This document shows, one piece after another, positions 1-8,351 of a DNA stretch of 35,576 nt. Below the pieces are notes generated by a model. It saw only the letters and a list, made by a program, of their open reading frames with translations, did no database searches and was not told where the DNA came from. The translations under genes and the position numbers were made by a program. How positions within the stretch are numbered: position 1 is the stretch's first letter; each line of letters opens with the position of its first letter. The stretch is taken from assembly GCA_963205185.1 (NCBI GenBank), contig CAUJHZ010000069.1:1-35576 (forward strand), read 5' to 3'. This stretch comes from Planctomycetota bacterium (GTDB lineage Bacteria; Planctomycetota; Phycisphaerae; Phycisphaerales; UBA5793).

Positions 1-141
1 TGCCTGTCGCAATCCCAACGGCCGTTCTGTGGCTTCGCGATCACCGTCGCGCGCCTGGTCTGTGCCGCAAGTGCGGCTACGACTTGCGCGGGGCGAACCA
101 CAAAGTGTGCCCGGAGTGCGGCGCGGCGGCGCCGCGAGAGT
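1..141. repeat. Left arm of exact 141-bp terminal inverted repeat
   Basis: Bases 1-141 are identical to the reverse complement of 35436-35576; the first mismatch is at 142. Weaker similarity continues to about 233. Both arms encode the end of a zinc-ribbon protein. A perfect match of exactly 141 nt equals the largest default k-mer of a widely used metagenome assembler (MEGAHIT), so this is best read as a shared assembly-graph node at a paralog repeat, not as a transposon end. Confidence 0.9.
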
Positions 142-158
142 CGAGCGGGACAACATGA
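1..158 (+). CDS. Zinc-ribbon protein, 3' end only (partial)
   Basis: The first complete codon is at 3 and the stop TGA is at 156-158. The visible 51 residues run from a basic stretch (LRDHRR) into a treble-clef-like zinc ribbon: CRKCGYDLRG, then a short loop, then CPECG, with a short tail. Four cysteines in two CxxC pairs are the likely zinc ligands. Its stop overlaps the start of the next gene as ATGA, which suggests translational coupling. This pattern is common in small planctomycete membrane proteins of unknown role. The 5' part lies outside the window. The same 3' end is found in inverted orientation at the other end of the contig. Confidence 0.75.
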   Translation, partial: PVAIPTAVLWLRDHRRAPGLCRKCGYDLRGANHKVCPECGAAAPRESSGTT

Positions 159-628
159 ACCGGCGCGGGCGGAGCATCCTGAAGTGGGGCTGTACGGCAA
201 CGACCGTGCTGCTGCTGGTCGTGTGGGTGGGCAGTGCGTGGTGGAATGCCGGATTCAAGGGGAGCGTTCTCATCGTGCATTTTGGTAACGGAGTGCTGAC
301 CCTTGCCGTTTACGATTCGCCAACCGAAGGCAGATACTGGGTGGCGTCAGAGCGTGGTCCGCAGGCGTTCAGGTGGTGGTTCCGCATCCCTGACCCGCTC
401 TTTCCCCGAATGAGCCGCGTTGAGATCCCTATCTGGCTCCTCGCTCTCTTGGCAGCCGCGCCTGGATCGTATCTCTGGCTTCGCGACCGTCGTCGCTTGC
501 TTGATCTGTGCCGCAAGTGCGGCTACGACCTGCGAGGCGCGAAGCACGCGGTGTGTCCCGAGTGCGGCGCGGCTGTGCCGGGAGAGTCGAGCCTTCGGCC
601 GGGCTCGGGCCGGGCAGTCGAGAGTTGA
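155..628 (+). CDS. Small two-TM protein with C-terminal zinc ribbon
   Basis: The protein has 157 residues if the ATG at 155 is used; this start overlaps the upstream stop as ATGA and aligns with the paralog start at 35422. An in-frame start at 29 exists but would run through the preceding gene in a second frame. Visible parts are a basic N-terminus, TM helix about 13-28, a roughly 60-residue non-cytoplasmic segment, TM helix about 93-108 (PIWLLALLAAAPGSYLWL), basic LRDRRR, then the zinc ribbon CRKCGYDLRG...CPECG. The first 28 residues are nearly identical to those of the right-end paralog while the middle segments differ, as in a diversifying tandem family. The last codons lie inside repeat unit B. 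The function is unknown. Confidence 0.75.
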   Translation: MNRRGRSILKWGCTATTVLLLVVWVGSAWWNAGFKGSVLIVHFGNGVLTLAVYDSPTEGRYWVASERGPQAFRWWFRIPDPLFPRMSRVEIPIWLLALLAAAPGSYLWLRDRRRLLDLCRKCGYDLRGAKHAVCPECGAAVPGESSLRPGSGRAVES

Positions 629-1306
629 GCGGGAGAGCGTGAAGCGGGCGGCGAAGGCTGGCGGGTCGGCGAAGTGTCGGGTTGCACCTGACCTGCGCGG
701 GGCACTTCGGGCTTGCGTCGGATGCACTCGCACATTCGGCCGCGAATGATGCAGACGAACATCCAACGCCCGTGCTGACGCGTGGGGCTCGGTTCCCGGC
801 TTCGCCGCATCTTTTGATCCGAATCAGGATAGGCCGGGCTCAGGCCAGGCAGTCGAGAGTTGAACGGGAGAGCGTGAAGCGGGCGGCGAAGGCTGGTGGG
901 GCGGCGAAGTGTCAGGTTGCACCTGACCTGCGCGGGGCACTTCGGGCTTGCGTCGGATGCACTCGCACATTCGGCCGCGAATGATGCAGTCGAGTGTCGA
1001 ACACCCGTGCTGACGCGTGGGGCTCGGTTCCCGGCTTGCCCGCATCTTTTGATCCGATTCGGGACAGGGCGAAGTGTCAGGTTGCACCTGACCTGCGCGG
1101 GGCACTTCGGGCTTGCGTCGGACGCACTCGCACATTCGGCCGCGCATGATGCAGGCGAACATCCAACGCCCGTGCTGACGCGTGGGGCTCGGTTCCCGGC
1201 TTCGCCGCATCCGTTGATCCGAATCAGGATAGGGCGGGCTCAGGCCAGGCAGTCGAGAGTTGAACGGGAGAGCGTGAAGCGGGCGGCGAAGACTGGTGGG
1301 GCGGCG
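601..1306. repeat. Composite tandem repeat, units B-A-B-A-A-B
   Basis: Two unit types alternate. Unit B is about 70 bp (601-670, 836-905, 1236-1306) and unit A is about 165 bp (671-835, 906-1070, 1071-1235). Unit B begins GGGCTC and contains GAGAGTTGA followed by GTGAAGCGG. The same junction, with ATGAAGCGG, precedes the zinc-ribbon gene at the right end, so B looks like a gene junction. Read from the GTG at 640 or 875, the A units give 36 residues containing a DLRG and a CxxC, like an eroded zinc ribbon. A2 and A3 contain a perfect hairpin, GTCAGGT-TGC-ACCTGAC (911-927, 1076-1092). There is no convincing intact gene between 629 and 1416. Confidence 0.8.
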
Positions 1307-1378
1307 AATACCGCTTCCTCACGGGCGCGGCTCGTTCTTGGCCTTGCGGCCTCGCGGCGCGTTGTTGCACGTTCGTGG

Positions 1379-1398
1379 ATTCCCGCCTTCGCGGGAAT
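1379..1398. terminator. REP-like hairpin / possible terminator
   Basis: An ATTCCCGC stem and its perfect complement GCGGGAAT enclose a CTTC loop, 18 bp beyond the stop of the minus-strand LolA-like gene. There is no T-run, so rho-independent termination is uncertain. The hairpin core in a TGGATTCCCGCCTTCGCGGG context is a dispersed repeat seen in many bacterial genomes. Confidence 0.5.
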
Positions 1399-1416
1399 GA
1401 CGGAGGACGGAGTCGT

Positions 1417-2214
1417 TCAGCGGGCCGGTTCGTCTTCGAGCAGGCGGATGTCGATGCGCCAGCCGTCTTCGAGCGGGGGGGTGGCGGTGCTGAACTCGGC
1501 TGGATCGACCTCGGCCTGGTTCCCCTTTGTGTTGGCCAGGTCCACCTGCACGGTGTCGCCGCTGCGCTCGGTGATCAGGGCCCGGCCGGGCAGGAGCGTT
1601 TGCGAGTCGTACCACAGGTCGACCATCTCCAGATCATCATCAGCGTTGCGAGCCGTCAGGCGCAGGCGGTAACAGCCCTTGAGGCGGCTGGTCTCATCAC
1701 TCTCGGGTTCGAGGAGTTCGGCGGTGAAGCGTTTGAGGATGGACTCGCGGCTCTGGCCGATGGGAAGCGGCAGCGGGCCGTCGATGGCCATGGGGTCCAT
1801 CTCCTGGCCGGGGCGGACGACTTCGCGCTTGATGAACTGCTTTTCGTCGTTGAGCCGCTCGACGAGGTAGCGGCCGTCGAAGATGTAGTCGCGGCTCTGC
1901 TCTTCGAGGCCGCGGCTGCTGATGAACTGCGTGAACGAGACGCGGAACTGCTTGAGTTTGCGGTCCGGTGAGATGTGCAGCACGGCCGTGCCCTTGCGGA
2001 CCTGCTTGTCATCGAGCAGGTCCTGCACGGTCTCGTAGCGGATGGTGGTGTGCAGCGTGTCGATCTTCGCGTCGGAAGCGGCGACGGCGTCGAGCAGTTG
2101 CTCGGCGGTGGTGAAGGGCTCGCTCGCGGCCGGGGGCTCAGTTGCGGCGGCGCCCGCCGGCGGCTGGCCGGCGATCAGTGCGATGGCGATGAGAATCGAT
2201 GCAAACCACGCCAC
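1417..2214 (-). CDS. LolA-like outer-membrane lipoprotein carrier family protein
   Basis: 265 residues. The start is GTG (2214-2212), chosen because AAGGAG lies 7 nt upstream, just past the stop of the previous gene. An N-terminal signal peptide (about 1-24, hydrophobic FASILIAIALIAG then AGAAA) predicts export. The mature part has the alternating beta pattern of LolA/LppX-fold proteins: helix 36-50 (TTAEQLLDAVAASDAKIDTL), then RYETVQDLLD, RKGTAVLHISPDRKLKQFRV and a DYIFDGRYLVERL strand pair. These folds bind lipid or lipoprotein acyl chains in the periplasm. The length fits planctomycete LolA-like proteins, which are longer than E. coli LolA. It is the last gene of the gyrA/ruvC run, 15 bp after its neighbour. 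The specific cargo is not evident. Confidence 0.6.
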   Translation of the reverse strand: MAWFASILIAIALIAGQPPAGAAATEPPAASEPFTTAEQLLDAVAASDAKIDTLHTTIRYETVQDLLDDKQVRKGTAVLHISPDRKLKQFRVSFTQFISSRGLEEQSRDYIFDGRYLVERLNDEKQFIKREVVRPGQEMDPMAIDGPLPLPIGQSRESILKRFTAELLEPESDETSRLKGCYRLRLTARNADDDLEMVDLWYDSQTLLPGRALITERSGDTVQVDLANTKGNQAEVDPAEFSTATPPLEDGWRIDIRLLEDEPAR

Positions 2215-2229
2215 GATGCGGCTCCTTTT

Positions 2230-2760
2230 CTAGTGCGACCCCGTCGCGGCGGCCGGCCCGGGTTGCGAGCGGTCGCCGAGGGCCTCGAGGATCTCATCGG
2301 ATAAGACGCTGTTGGCGCCGATGTATTTCCATTCGACTTTTGCGGCGTAGAGGCTCACCAACAGGGCGAGCCAGGCGCTGATGGCCGCCCAGCCGCGCCA
2401 GATGGCCCCTTCGCCGGCCGAGGCGCCGGACCAGAAGTGGAGCATCATGGCCACGGAGGTGAAGACGATGGCGATAAAGCCGTAGCGGAAGGCCTTGAGT
2501 TTGTAGGATTTGGCCCGCTGGCGGGCGGTGGCGTCGTGGTAGCCGTGCTCTTCGATGGCGCTTTGCACGAACTTGCCGCTGGCGATGAAATAGGTGTAGA
2601 TGATCGAGTGGACGGTGAGCGAAAAGAGCCCGGCCATGCCCACGAGCACATCGAACTGCCGGCTCCACGACGAATCGCGGGCGATGAAGTGGCCCCAGAC
2701 GATGACCACGGCCAGAAGGAGGAGATTGGAGACGGTGAGTTGGAGCAGGAGGCGCTTCAT
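2230..2760 (-). CDS. Four-TM membrane protein of unknown function
   Basis: 176 residues. Four hydrophobic helices are visible at about 7-25, 37-61, 92-110 and 121-140. A soluble linker (about 62-91) is rich in charged residues (EEHGYHDATARQRAKSYKLK) and there is a short cytoplasmic-looking tail. I do not recognise the family. The start ATG overlaps the stop of yqgF as ATGA, and the downstream LolA-like gene begins 15 bp after its stop, so it is co-transcribed and probably translationally coupled. The position suggests a conserved operon passenger rather than a partner of RuvC/YqgF. Confidence 0.6.
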   Translation of the reverse strand: MKRLLLQLTVSNLLLLAVVIVWGHFIARDSSWSRQFDVLVGMAGLFSLTVHSIIYTYFIASGKFVQSAIEEHGYHDATARQRAKSYKLKAFRYGFIAIVFTSVAMMLHFWSGASAGEGAIWRGWAAISAWLALLVSLYAAKVEWKYIGANSVLSDEILEALGDRSQPGPAAATGSH

Positions 2761-3218
2761 GTCGGCCCAACGGTAGGGGGGGCGTCGCGATCCGTCCGCG
2801 AGGCGGCGGCGCCGCGCGATTCGAAGAAGCCGCGGAGGATGGCGGCTGCGGCAAGCGCATCGCGCCGCTGCTTTTTCTGCTTGTGCGTCAGGCCGGTGCG
2901 GGCCATGGCCTCATCGGCGGCGAACGAACTGAGCCGCTCATCCTGAAGATGAATCGGCAGCAGGACCGCCTCGGCGAGGCGCTCGGCGAGTGCGGCGATC
3001 TTCTTGGCGCGCGGGCCGTGCGTGCCATCCATGTTGAGCGGCAGGCCGACGACGAGTTCATCCGGCTCGTGTTCTTCAATGAGCAGTGCGATGCGATCGA
3101 GCAGCGCCGCTTCGGCGGCCACTTCGATCATCCCCAGCGGGCTGACGATCCAGGTCTCATCGTCGCCGAGAGCCGCGCCGGTCCGTTTGTCGCCGATGTC
3201 GAGGCAGAGATAGCGCAT
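2757..3218 (-). CDS. yqgF: YqgF/RuvX-family putative Holliday-junction resolvase / pre-16S rRNA nuclease
   Basis: 153 residues from ATG 3218. The reading frame stays open upstream, but this start has AAGAGG 8 nt before it and begins exactly at the family N-terminus MRYLCLDIGDKRTG. RNase H-like fold markers are visible: first-strand Asp7 with GDKRTG, VVGLPLNMDGT (56-66), DERLSS (93-98, Glu94) and the late Asp120 in RRDALAAAAIL. The family is implicated in 16S rRNA 5'-end maturation and related to RuvC resolvases. It follows ruvC by 11 bp and overlaps the next gene by 4 bp. The C-terminal tail after 136 is low-complexity and likely disordered. Confidence 0.88.
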   Translation of the reverse strand: MRYLCLDIGDKRTGAALGDDETWIVSPLGMIEVAAEAALLDRIALLIEEHEPDELVVGLPLNMDGTHGPRAKKIAALAERLAEAVLLPIHLQDERLSSFAADEAMARTGLTHKQKKQRRDALAAAAILRGFFESRGAAASRTDRDAPPTVGPT

Positions 3219-3229
3219 CAATGAACCTC

Positions 3230-3733
3230 TTACGTCAGGGCCGCGGATCGGCGGCCGATCAGGCGGCGGGCGGCGCACAATCCGATGGCGATCGCGTCGG
3301 CCACGTCGGGCGGGTGCGGCATCTCGCGCAGCCGGCACTGGGCCTGCACGGCAATCTGCATCTGTCGTTTGCTGGCGTGCCCGTTGCCGGTGATGGACTT
3401 CTTGATCTCGGTGGCGCCGAGTTCGTCGATTTCGATGTTCCGCTGGCGGGCGGCGAGGAGGATGACGCCGCGCGCGTGTCCCATCTTGATGGCGGTTGTG
3501 GGGTGCGCGTAATGGGCGTAGAGTTTTTCCACCGCCATGCAGTCGGGCCCGAGTTGATCGAGTATTGAGCCGAGGTCAGTCAGCAGTTCGACGAGGCGGT
3601 TGGAGACGGGCTCGGAGGCGGTGAGGCGGATGACGCCGGCTTCGATGAGCGTGGGTTCGGCGCGGCCGGGCTTGAGTTCCACGCACCCGTAGCCCGTCAG
3701 TCTCAACCCGGGATCGATGCCGATGATCCGCAT
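3230..3733 (-). CDS. ruvC: Crossover junction endodeoxyribonuclease RuvC
   Basis: 167 residues, the usual RuvC length. It resolves Holliday junctions as a dimer with the RuvAB motor. All four acidic catalytic residues can be placed: Asp7 in MRIIGIDPGLRLTGYG, Glu69 in AVEKLYAHYA, and Asp143 and Asp146 in PPDVADAIAIGLCAA. The family stretch KKSITGNGHASKRQM (111-125) is present. The start ATG at 3733 lies 6 bp after the ABC ATPase stop and has AAAGG close upstream. ruvA and ruvB are not in the window; instead it is paired with yqgF, another RNase H-fold nuclease. Confidence 0.95.
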   Translation of the reverse strand: MRIIGIDPGLRLTGYGCVELKPGRAEPTLIEAGVIRLTASEPVSNRLVELLTDLGSILDQLGPDCMAVEKLYAHYAHPTTAIKMGHARGVILLAARQRNIEIDELGATEIKKSITGNGHASKRQMQIAVQAQCRLREMPHPPDVADAIAIGLCAARRLIGRRSAALT

Positions 3734-3739
3734 GCGCCT

Positions 3740-4543
<804 letters not shown>

Positions 4544-4607
4544 GCAGCCAAGTGTACCGGTGAAGCGGCATTCAGGTTCGACGCAGCGGGAGATTCAGAG
4601 CCTCACC

Positions 4608-4958
4608 TCACGAGTCGGCGTCGGCCGCCAGTTGCAGGGCGGCGAGCGCGCTGGCGGTGTCTTCTTCCTGGTGGAAGAGGCGGTCGAGGTGCGTCACTTC
4701 GAGCACGGAAGCGATACTTGAGTTGATCGAGCACAGGCACAGCCGACCGCCGCGGCGGCGCGCCGCTTCGCGGACGCGCAGCAGCTGGCTGATGTTCGAG
4801 CTGTTGAGAAATCCCACGGCGTGAAAATTGAGTACGACATCGCGCTGGTCGGCGCGCGCTTCGAGCCGCTCGGCCAGGACGAGAAGATCATCGCTCAGGA
4901 GCGGTTCGTTCTGGAGATCGACCACCAGAACCTGCTCCGACCACTCATGGATCGCCAT
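4608..4958 (-). CDS. STAS-domain protein, anti-sigma-factor-antagonist like
   Basis: 116 residues forming a single STAS domain: strand VLVVDLQ, helix SDDLLVLAERLEARA, strand DVVLNFHAV, then GFLNSSNISQLLRV, which matches the SpoIIAA-type loop and helix. Ser53/Ser54 occupy the place of the phosphorylated serine. Next come GGRLCLCSI and HLDRLFH, the usual last strand and helix. In characterised systems such proteins bind a kinase/anti-sigma factor and are switched by serine phosphorylation. No cognate kinase or sigma factor is adjacent. AAGGG lies about 5 nt before the ATG. It begins 49 bp after the gyrA stop, so read-through from gyrA is plausible. Confidence 0.8.
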   Translation of the reverse strand: MAIHEWSEQVLVVDLQNEPLLSDDLLVLAERLEARADQRDVVLNFHAVGFLNSSNISQLLRVREAARRRGGRLCLCSINSSIASVLEVTHLDRLFHQEEDTASALAALQLAADADS

Positions 4959-5007
4959 ACCAACCCTTGTCCGGACTCTCGCTCGGGCGGCAAGTCAGCG
5001 TGGACTG

Positions 5008-7593
5008 TCAGCCTTCGTCGTCCTCACTGTCTGATTCGACAACCTTTGCCACGGCGATCAGGCGATCGCCTTCCTTGAGGCTCGTGACGCGAACCCCCTG
5101 GGTGTTGCGCCCGATGCGGCTGATCGATCTGGCCGCAATGCGCACCACCATCGCCCACTCGGTCACCAGCAGGACGCTGTCCTCTTCGCGCACGGCCAGA
5201 ATAGCCACGCTCCGGCCGTTGCGCTGCGAGACCCGAATGTCGCGGCGACCTTTGCCGCCCCGCGACTGCACACGCGTGGTGCCGTCATCGGACTGAACCA
5301 GATATTCGGCCATTGCGGTCCGTTTTCCGTAACCAAACTCGGTTACGGTAAGCAGATCGCACGAATCGTCGGCGATGATGAGGCCGATGACGTGATCGCC
5401 CTCCTCGAGGTTGATGCCCCGCACCCCGGCAGCGGTGCGGCCCATGACGCGCACATCCTGCTCGTTGAAGCGGATGGCCATCCCGTTGGCCGTGGCCAGC
5501 AGCAGGTCGTTCTCGCCGGAAGTCAGCACCATGCTCATGAGTTCATCGCCCTCGCGCAGACTGATGGCGATGATGCCGCTTCGATTGACGTTGCGATAGT
5601 CTTTGAGCGCCGTGCGCTTCACCGTGCCGTTGGCCGTGGCGAAGACGAGGTAATCCTCGCGCTGCTCGAAATCCTTGACGGGAATGAACGCGCGGACCCG
5701 CTCGCCATCGCGCAGGTCGATGTAGTTGACGATGGGGCGGCCCTTGCTCGTGCGGCCCATCTCGGGCGCCTCGTACACCTTGATCTTGAACATGCGGCCG
5801 GTGTCGGTCAGGCAGAGCAGGTCATCGTGCGTGGAGGCCACGAACAGGTGCTCGATGAAGTCGTTGTCCTTCTTCTCCGAACCCTTGATGCCGCGCCCGC
5901 CGCGTCCCTGCTCGCGGTAAGTGTCCGCCGGCAGGCGCTTGATGTAGCCTTCGTGGCTGATGGTGAGAACGACGTCCTCCACGGCGATGAGATCGGCGTC
6001 GTTGATGTCCTCGGCGGACTCGACGATCTTGCTCCGACGGACATCGCCGTACTTCTCGCGCATCTCGATCACGTCTTCGCGGATGATGTCGAGCACGAGC
6101 CGGTGGTCGGCGAGGATCGCTTCGTAGCCCTCGATCTCGCCGACGATCGCTGTGTAATCGCCGGTAAGTTTTTCAATCTCCAGCCCGACGAGTTGGATGA
6201 GCTGCAGGCGTCCGATCGCCTCGGCCTGGACCCTGGTCAGCGCGACACCGTCGGCCGCGCGGGCCAGCAGCTTGCGCGGGATGCGCGGGGCATACTTGTG
6301 GTCCGGCGGAATCTGGAAGCGCCGCTCCATGAGCCGGTCGATGGCTTCGTCGCGCGTCGCGCTGCTGCGAATGAGCCTGATGACTTCGTCGATGTCGCAC
6401 ACGGCATAGATCAGGCCCTCGAGAATGTGGGCCTTCTTGCGCGCTTCCTTGAGCAGGTGCGACGTGCGGCGGCGGATCACTTCCACCCGGTGATCGACGT
6501 AGCAGTCGATCATCTGCCGCAGCGTCAGTGTGCGCGGCTGGTGGTTGACCAGCGCGATGTTGATGATCGAAAACGTCGATTGCAGCGGCGTGAACTGGTA
6601 GAGCTGGTTCTCGACGATCGCCGGATCGGCGCCCTTCTTGAGTTCGAGCACCACCCGAGTGCGGCTCTTGCGGCCGGATTCGTTGCGGATCGCCGAGATG
6701 TCCTTGATCCGGTCGTTCTTCACCGCGTCGGTGATCTTTTCAATGAGCGAGTTCTGCACGAGGTGGTAGGGGATCTCGTCGATGACGAGCTGCTGCCGGC
6801 CGCCGGGCCGATCCTCCACGTGCACCACCCCGCGCACCACGGCCCGGCCGCGCCCGGTGGCGTAGGCGGCGCGAATGCCGCTGCGGCCGCAGATCATCCC
6901 ACCCGTGGGAAAGTCCGGACCGGGCACGATCTCCATCAACTCGTTGAGCGAGATCTCAGGATTGTTGATCACCGCCTCGATGGCGCGGCAAATCTCGCCG
7001 AGGTTGTGCGGCGGGATCGAACACGACATGCCCACCGCGATGCCCGTCGATCCGTTCACCAGCAGGTTGGGGAACTTGCTCGGCAGGACGACCGGCTCCT
7101 GGCGCGTGTCATCGTAATTGGCCTTGAAATCGACCGTGTCGAGTTTGAGATCCTCGAGCATGTCGCCCGAGGCTTCCGTCATGCGCGCTTCGGTGTAGCG
7201 CATGGCCGCCGGCGGATCGCCGTCGATCGAGCCGAAGTTGCCCTGCTTGTCCACGAGCAGGTAGCGCATCACCCAGTCCTGGGCGAAGCGAACGAGCGTG
7301 GGGTAGATGACCGCCTCGCCGTGCGGGTGGTAGTTGCCGCTCACGTCGCCGCAGATCTTGGCGCACTTGCGGTGCTTGGCGCGGGCGCCGAGATTGAGGT
7401 CGTTCATCGCAACGAGGATGCGCCGCTGCGAAGGCTTGAGACCGTCACGGGCATCGGGCAGGGCCCGGTCCATGATGGTGCTCATCGCGTAGGTGAGGTA
7501 CGAATCCTGCAGTTCCCGTTCAATGTTCAGATCGACGATCTGATCCGGATTCGGCTGGTCGGGAAGCAGGGGGGCGGTGGGGGTTTCAGCCAT
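5008..7593 (-). CDS. gyrA: DNA gyrase subunit A
   Basis: 861 residues. It forms the cleavage-religation core of gyrase with GyrB (not present here) and introduces negative supercoils. The winged-helix domain carries [12 protein letters not shown] (49-60), the HPHG motif (89-92) and catalytic Tyr133 in [11 protein letters not shown]. The C-terminal beta-pinwheel starts with a GyrA-box QGRGGRG (562-568), which favours gyrase over topoisomerase IV. A second box-like QSRGGKG is at 776-782. The tail ESDSEDDEG is acidic, as in some gyrases where it tunes activity. At the quinolone pocket, E. coli Ser83 and Asp87 correspond to Ala94 and Pro98. The Shine-Dalgarno is weak; a possible TATTAT -10 box lies about 75 bp upstream. 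Confidence 0.95.
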   Translation of the reverse strand: MAETPTAPLLPDQPNPDQIVDLNIERELQDSYLTYAMSTIMDRALPDARDGLKPSQRRILVAMNDLNLGARAKHRKCAKICGDVSGNYHPHGEAVIYPTLVRFAQDWVMRYLLVDKQGNFGSIDGDPPAAMRYTEARMTEASGDMLEDLKLDTVDFKANYDDTRQEPVVLPSKFPNLLVNGSTGIAVGMSCSIPPHNLGEICRAIEAVINNPEISLNELMEIVPGPDFPTGGMICGRSGIRAAYATGRGRAVVRGVVHVEDRPGGRQQLVIDEIPYHLVQNSLIEKITDAVKNDRIKDISAIRNESGRKSRTRVVLELKKGADPAIVENQLYQFTPLQSTFSIINIALVNHQPRTLTLRQMIDCYVDHRVEVIRRRTSHLLKEARKKAHILEGLIYAVCDIDEVIRLIRSSATRDEAIDRLMERRFQIPPDHKYAPRIPRKLLARAADGVALTRVQAEAIGRLQLIQLVGLEIEKLTGDYTAIVGEIEGYEAILADHRLVLDIIREDVIEMREKYGDVRRSKIVESAEDINDADLIAVEDVVLTISHEGYIKRLPADTYREQGRGGRGIKGSEKKDNDFIEHLFVASTHDDLLCLTDTGRMFKIKVYEAPEMGRTSKGRPIVNYIDLRDGERVRAFIPVKDFEQREDYLVFATANGTVKRTALKDYRNVNRSGIIAISLREGDELMSMVLTSGENDLLLATANGMAIRFNEQDVRVMGRTAAGVRGINLEEGDHVIGLIIADDSCDLLTVTEFGYGKRTAMAEYLVQSDDGTTRVQSRGGKGRRDIRVSQRNGRSVAILAVREEDSVLLVTEWAMVVRIAARSISRIGRNTQGVRVTSLKEGDRLIAVAKVVESDSEDDEG

Positions 7594-7665
7594 GAATGGA
7601 GGGCCTCGATCGGTCGCTTCTGGACCTGAAAACCAGTGCCCGCGACGGGAGGCGCAGGCTCATGG

Positions 7666-7671
7666 ATAATA
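7666..7671 (-). promoter_or_regulatory. Possible -10 box for gyrA
   Basis: TATTAT on the minus strand lies in the 137-bp gap between the tlyA-like stop and the gyrA start. No good -35 hexamer is present at 16-18 bp, so this is a weak call. The rest of the gap shows nothing else. Confidence 0.25.
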
Positions 7672-7730
7672 GGCCCGGCAACGTGGTTTTTCGCTGTGCA
7701 GGGCGAGCGAAATCGGCCCGCCGAAGGGCG

Positions 7731-8345
7731 TTATTCGAACTCGCCGGCTGCGCCCAGAAGCGCGAGAAACTCGAGGTTTCCGCGCCGCCCCTTCGACGCC
7801 CCGCCGCGAACCGGAGACACCACCAGACCCAGCACCGGCGCGATGGTTGCCGCCAGATCGTCAGCGACACGGCGGGCTATTCGCGCGGCGTCGTCATCTT
7901 CGAGCACGCCGCGCTGCAGAGGCTTTCGGCCGCGATGTTGCCCGCTTGCGGATTGCTCGTAGTGGGGTTTGATGAGCGTGATGATCCGCCCCTCACTTCG
8001 TCCACCCAGCCAGCGCAGCGCCGCGGGCACGATCAGACGCTGAGGGGTCCACCCCGCATCGATCACCACCAGATCCACCGGTTCATCGGGCGGCGGGGCA
8101 TGCAGTGCGTTGGTGCGCTCCATGACCACAACGCGCCCGTCGCGCCGCAGGTTGTAGTCGAGCATTCCGTAGCCGGTGTCTACGGCATAAACGCGTCGGG
8201 CGCCGTGTCGCAGCAGGCAATCGGTGAAGCCGCCGATGTTGCAGCCGAAATCCGCCGCGACCAGTCCGGTGCAATCCACTCCGAACTCGCGGAGGGCGTG
8301 TTCGAGCTTGAGCCCGCCGCGCCCGACGTAGGGTCCTTCCGCCAC
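7731..8345 (-). CDS. TlyA/FtsJ-like RNA methyltransferase without S4 domain
   Basis: 204 residues. VGRGGLKLEHALREFGVD (7-24) is the TlyA linker just before the methyltransferase domain. The SAM-binding motif DFGCNIGGFTDCLL (32-45) follows, then ARRVYAVDTGYGMLDYNLR and VVVMERTNA, all characteristic of TlyA 2'-O-ribose methyltransferases. LVVIDAGW and TLIKPHYEQ supply the Asp and Lys of the K-D-K-E type catalytic set. TlyA proteins normally have about 60 N-terminal residues forming an S4 RNA-binding domain; here the protein starts right after it, and no S4-like reading frame is joined upstream because lpxI ends only 6 bp away. It may therefore act on a different RNA or need a partner. It is in an operon with lpxI. 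Confidence 0.8.
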   Translation of the reverse strand: MAEGPYVGRGGLKLEHALREFGVDCTGLVAADFGCNIGGFTDCLLRHGARRVYAVDTGYGMLDYNLRRDGRVVVMERTNALHAPPPDEPVDLVVIDAGWTPQRLIVPAALRWLGGRSEGRIITLIKPHYEQSASGQHRGRKPLQRGVLEDDDAARIARRVADDLAATIAPVLGLVVSPVRGGASKGRRGNLEFLALLGAAGEFE

Positions 8346-8351
8346 GGCCGA

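Noticed and set aside
601-1306. CRISPR array
   Set aside because: Units are 70 and 165 bp, adjacent, without short direct repeats separated by unique spacers, and no cas genes are present.
5392-7629. 745-codon open frame on the plus strand
   Set aside because: It is the antisense of gyrA; long antisense frames are expected in GC-rich coding DNA, and the product has no recognisable motif.
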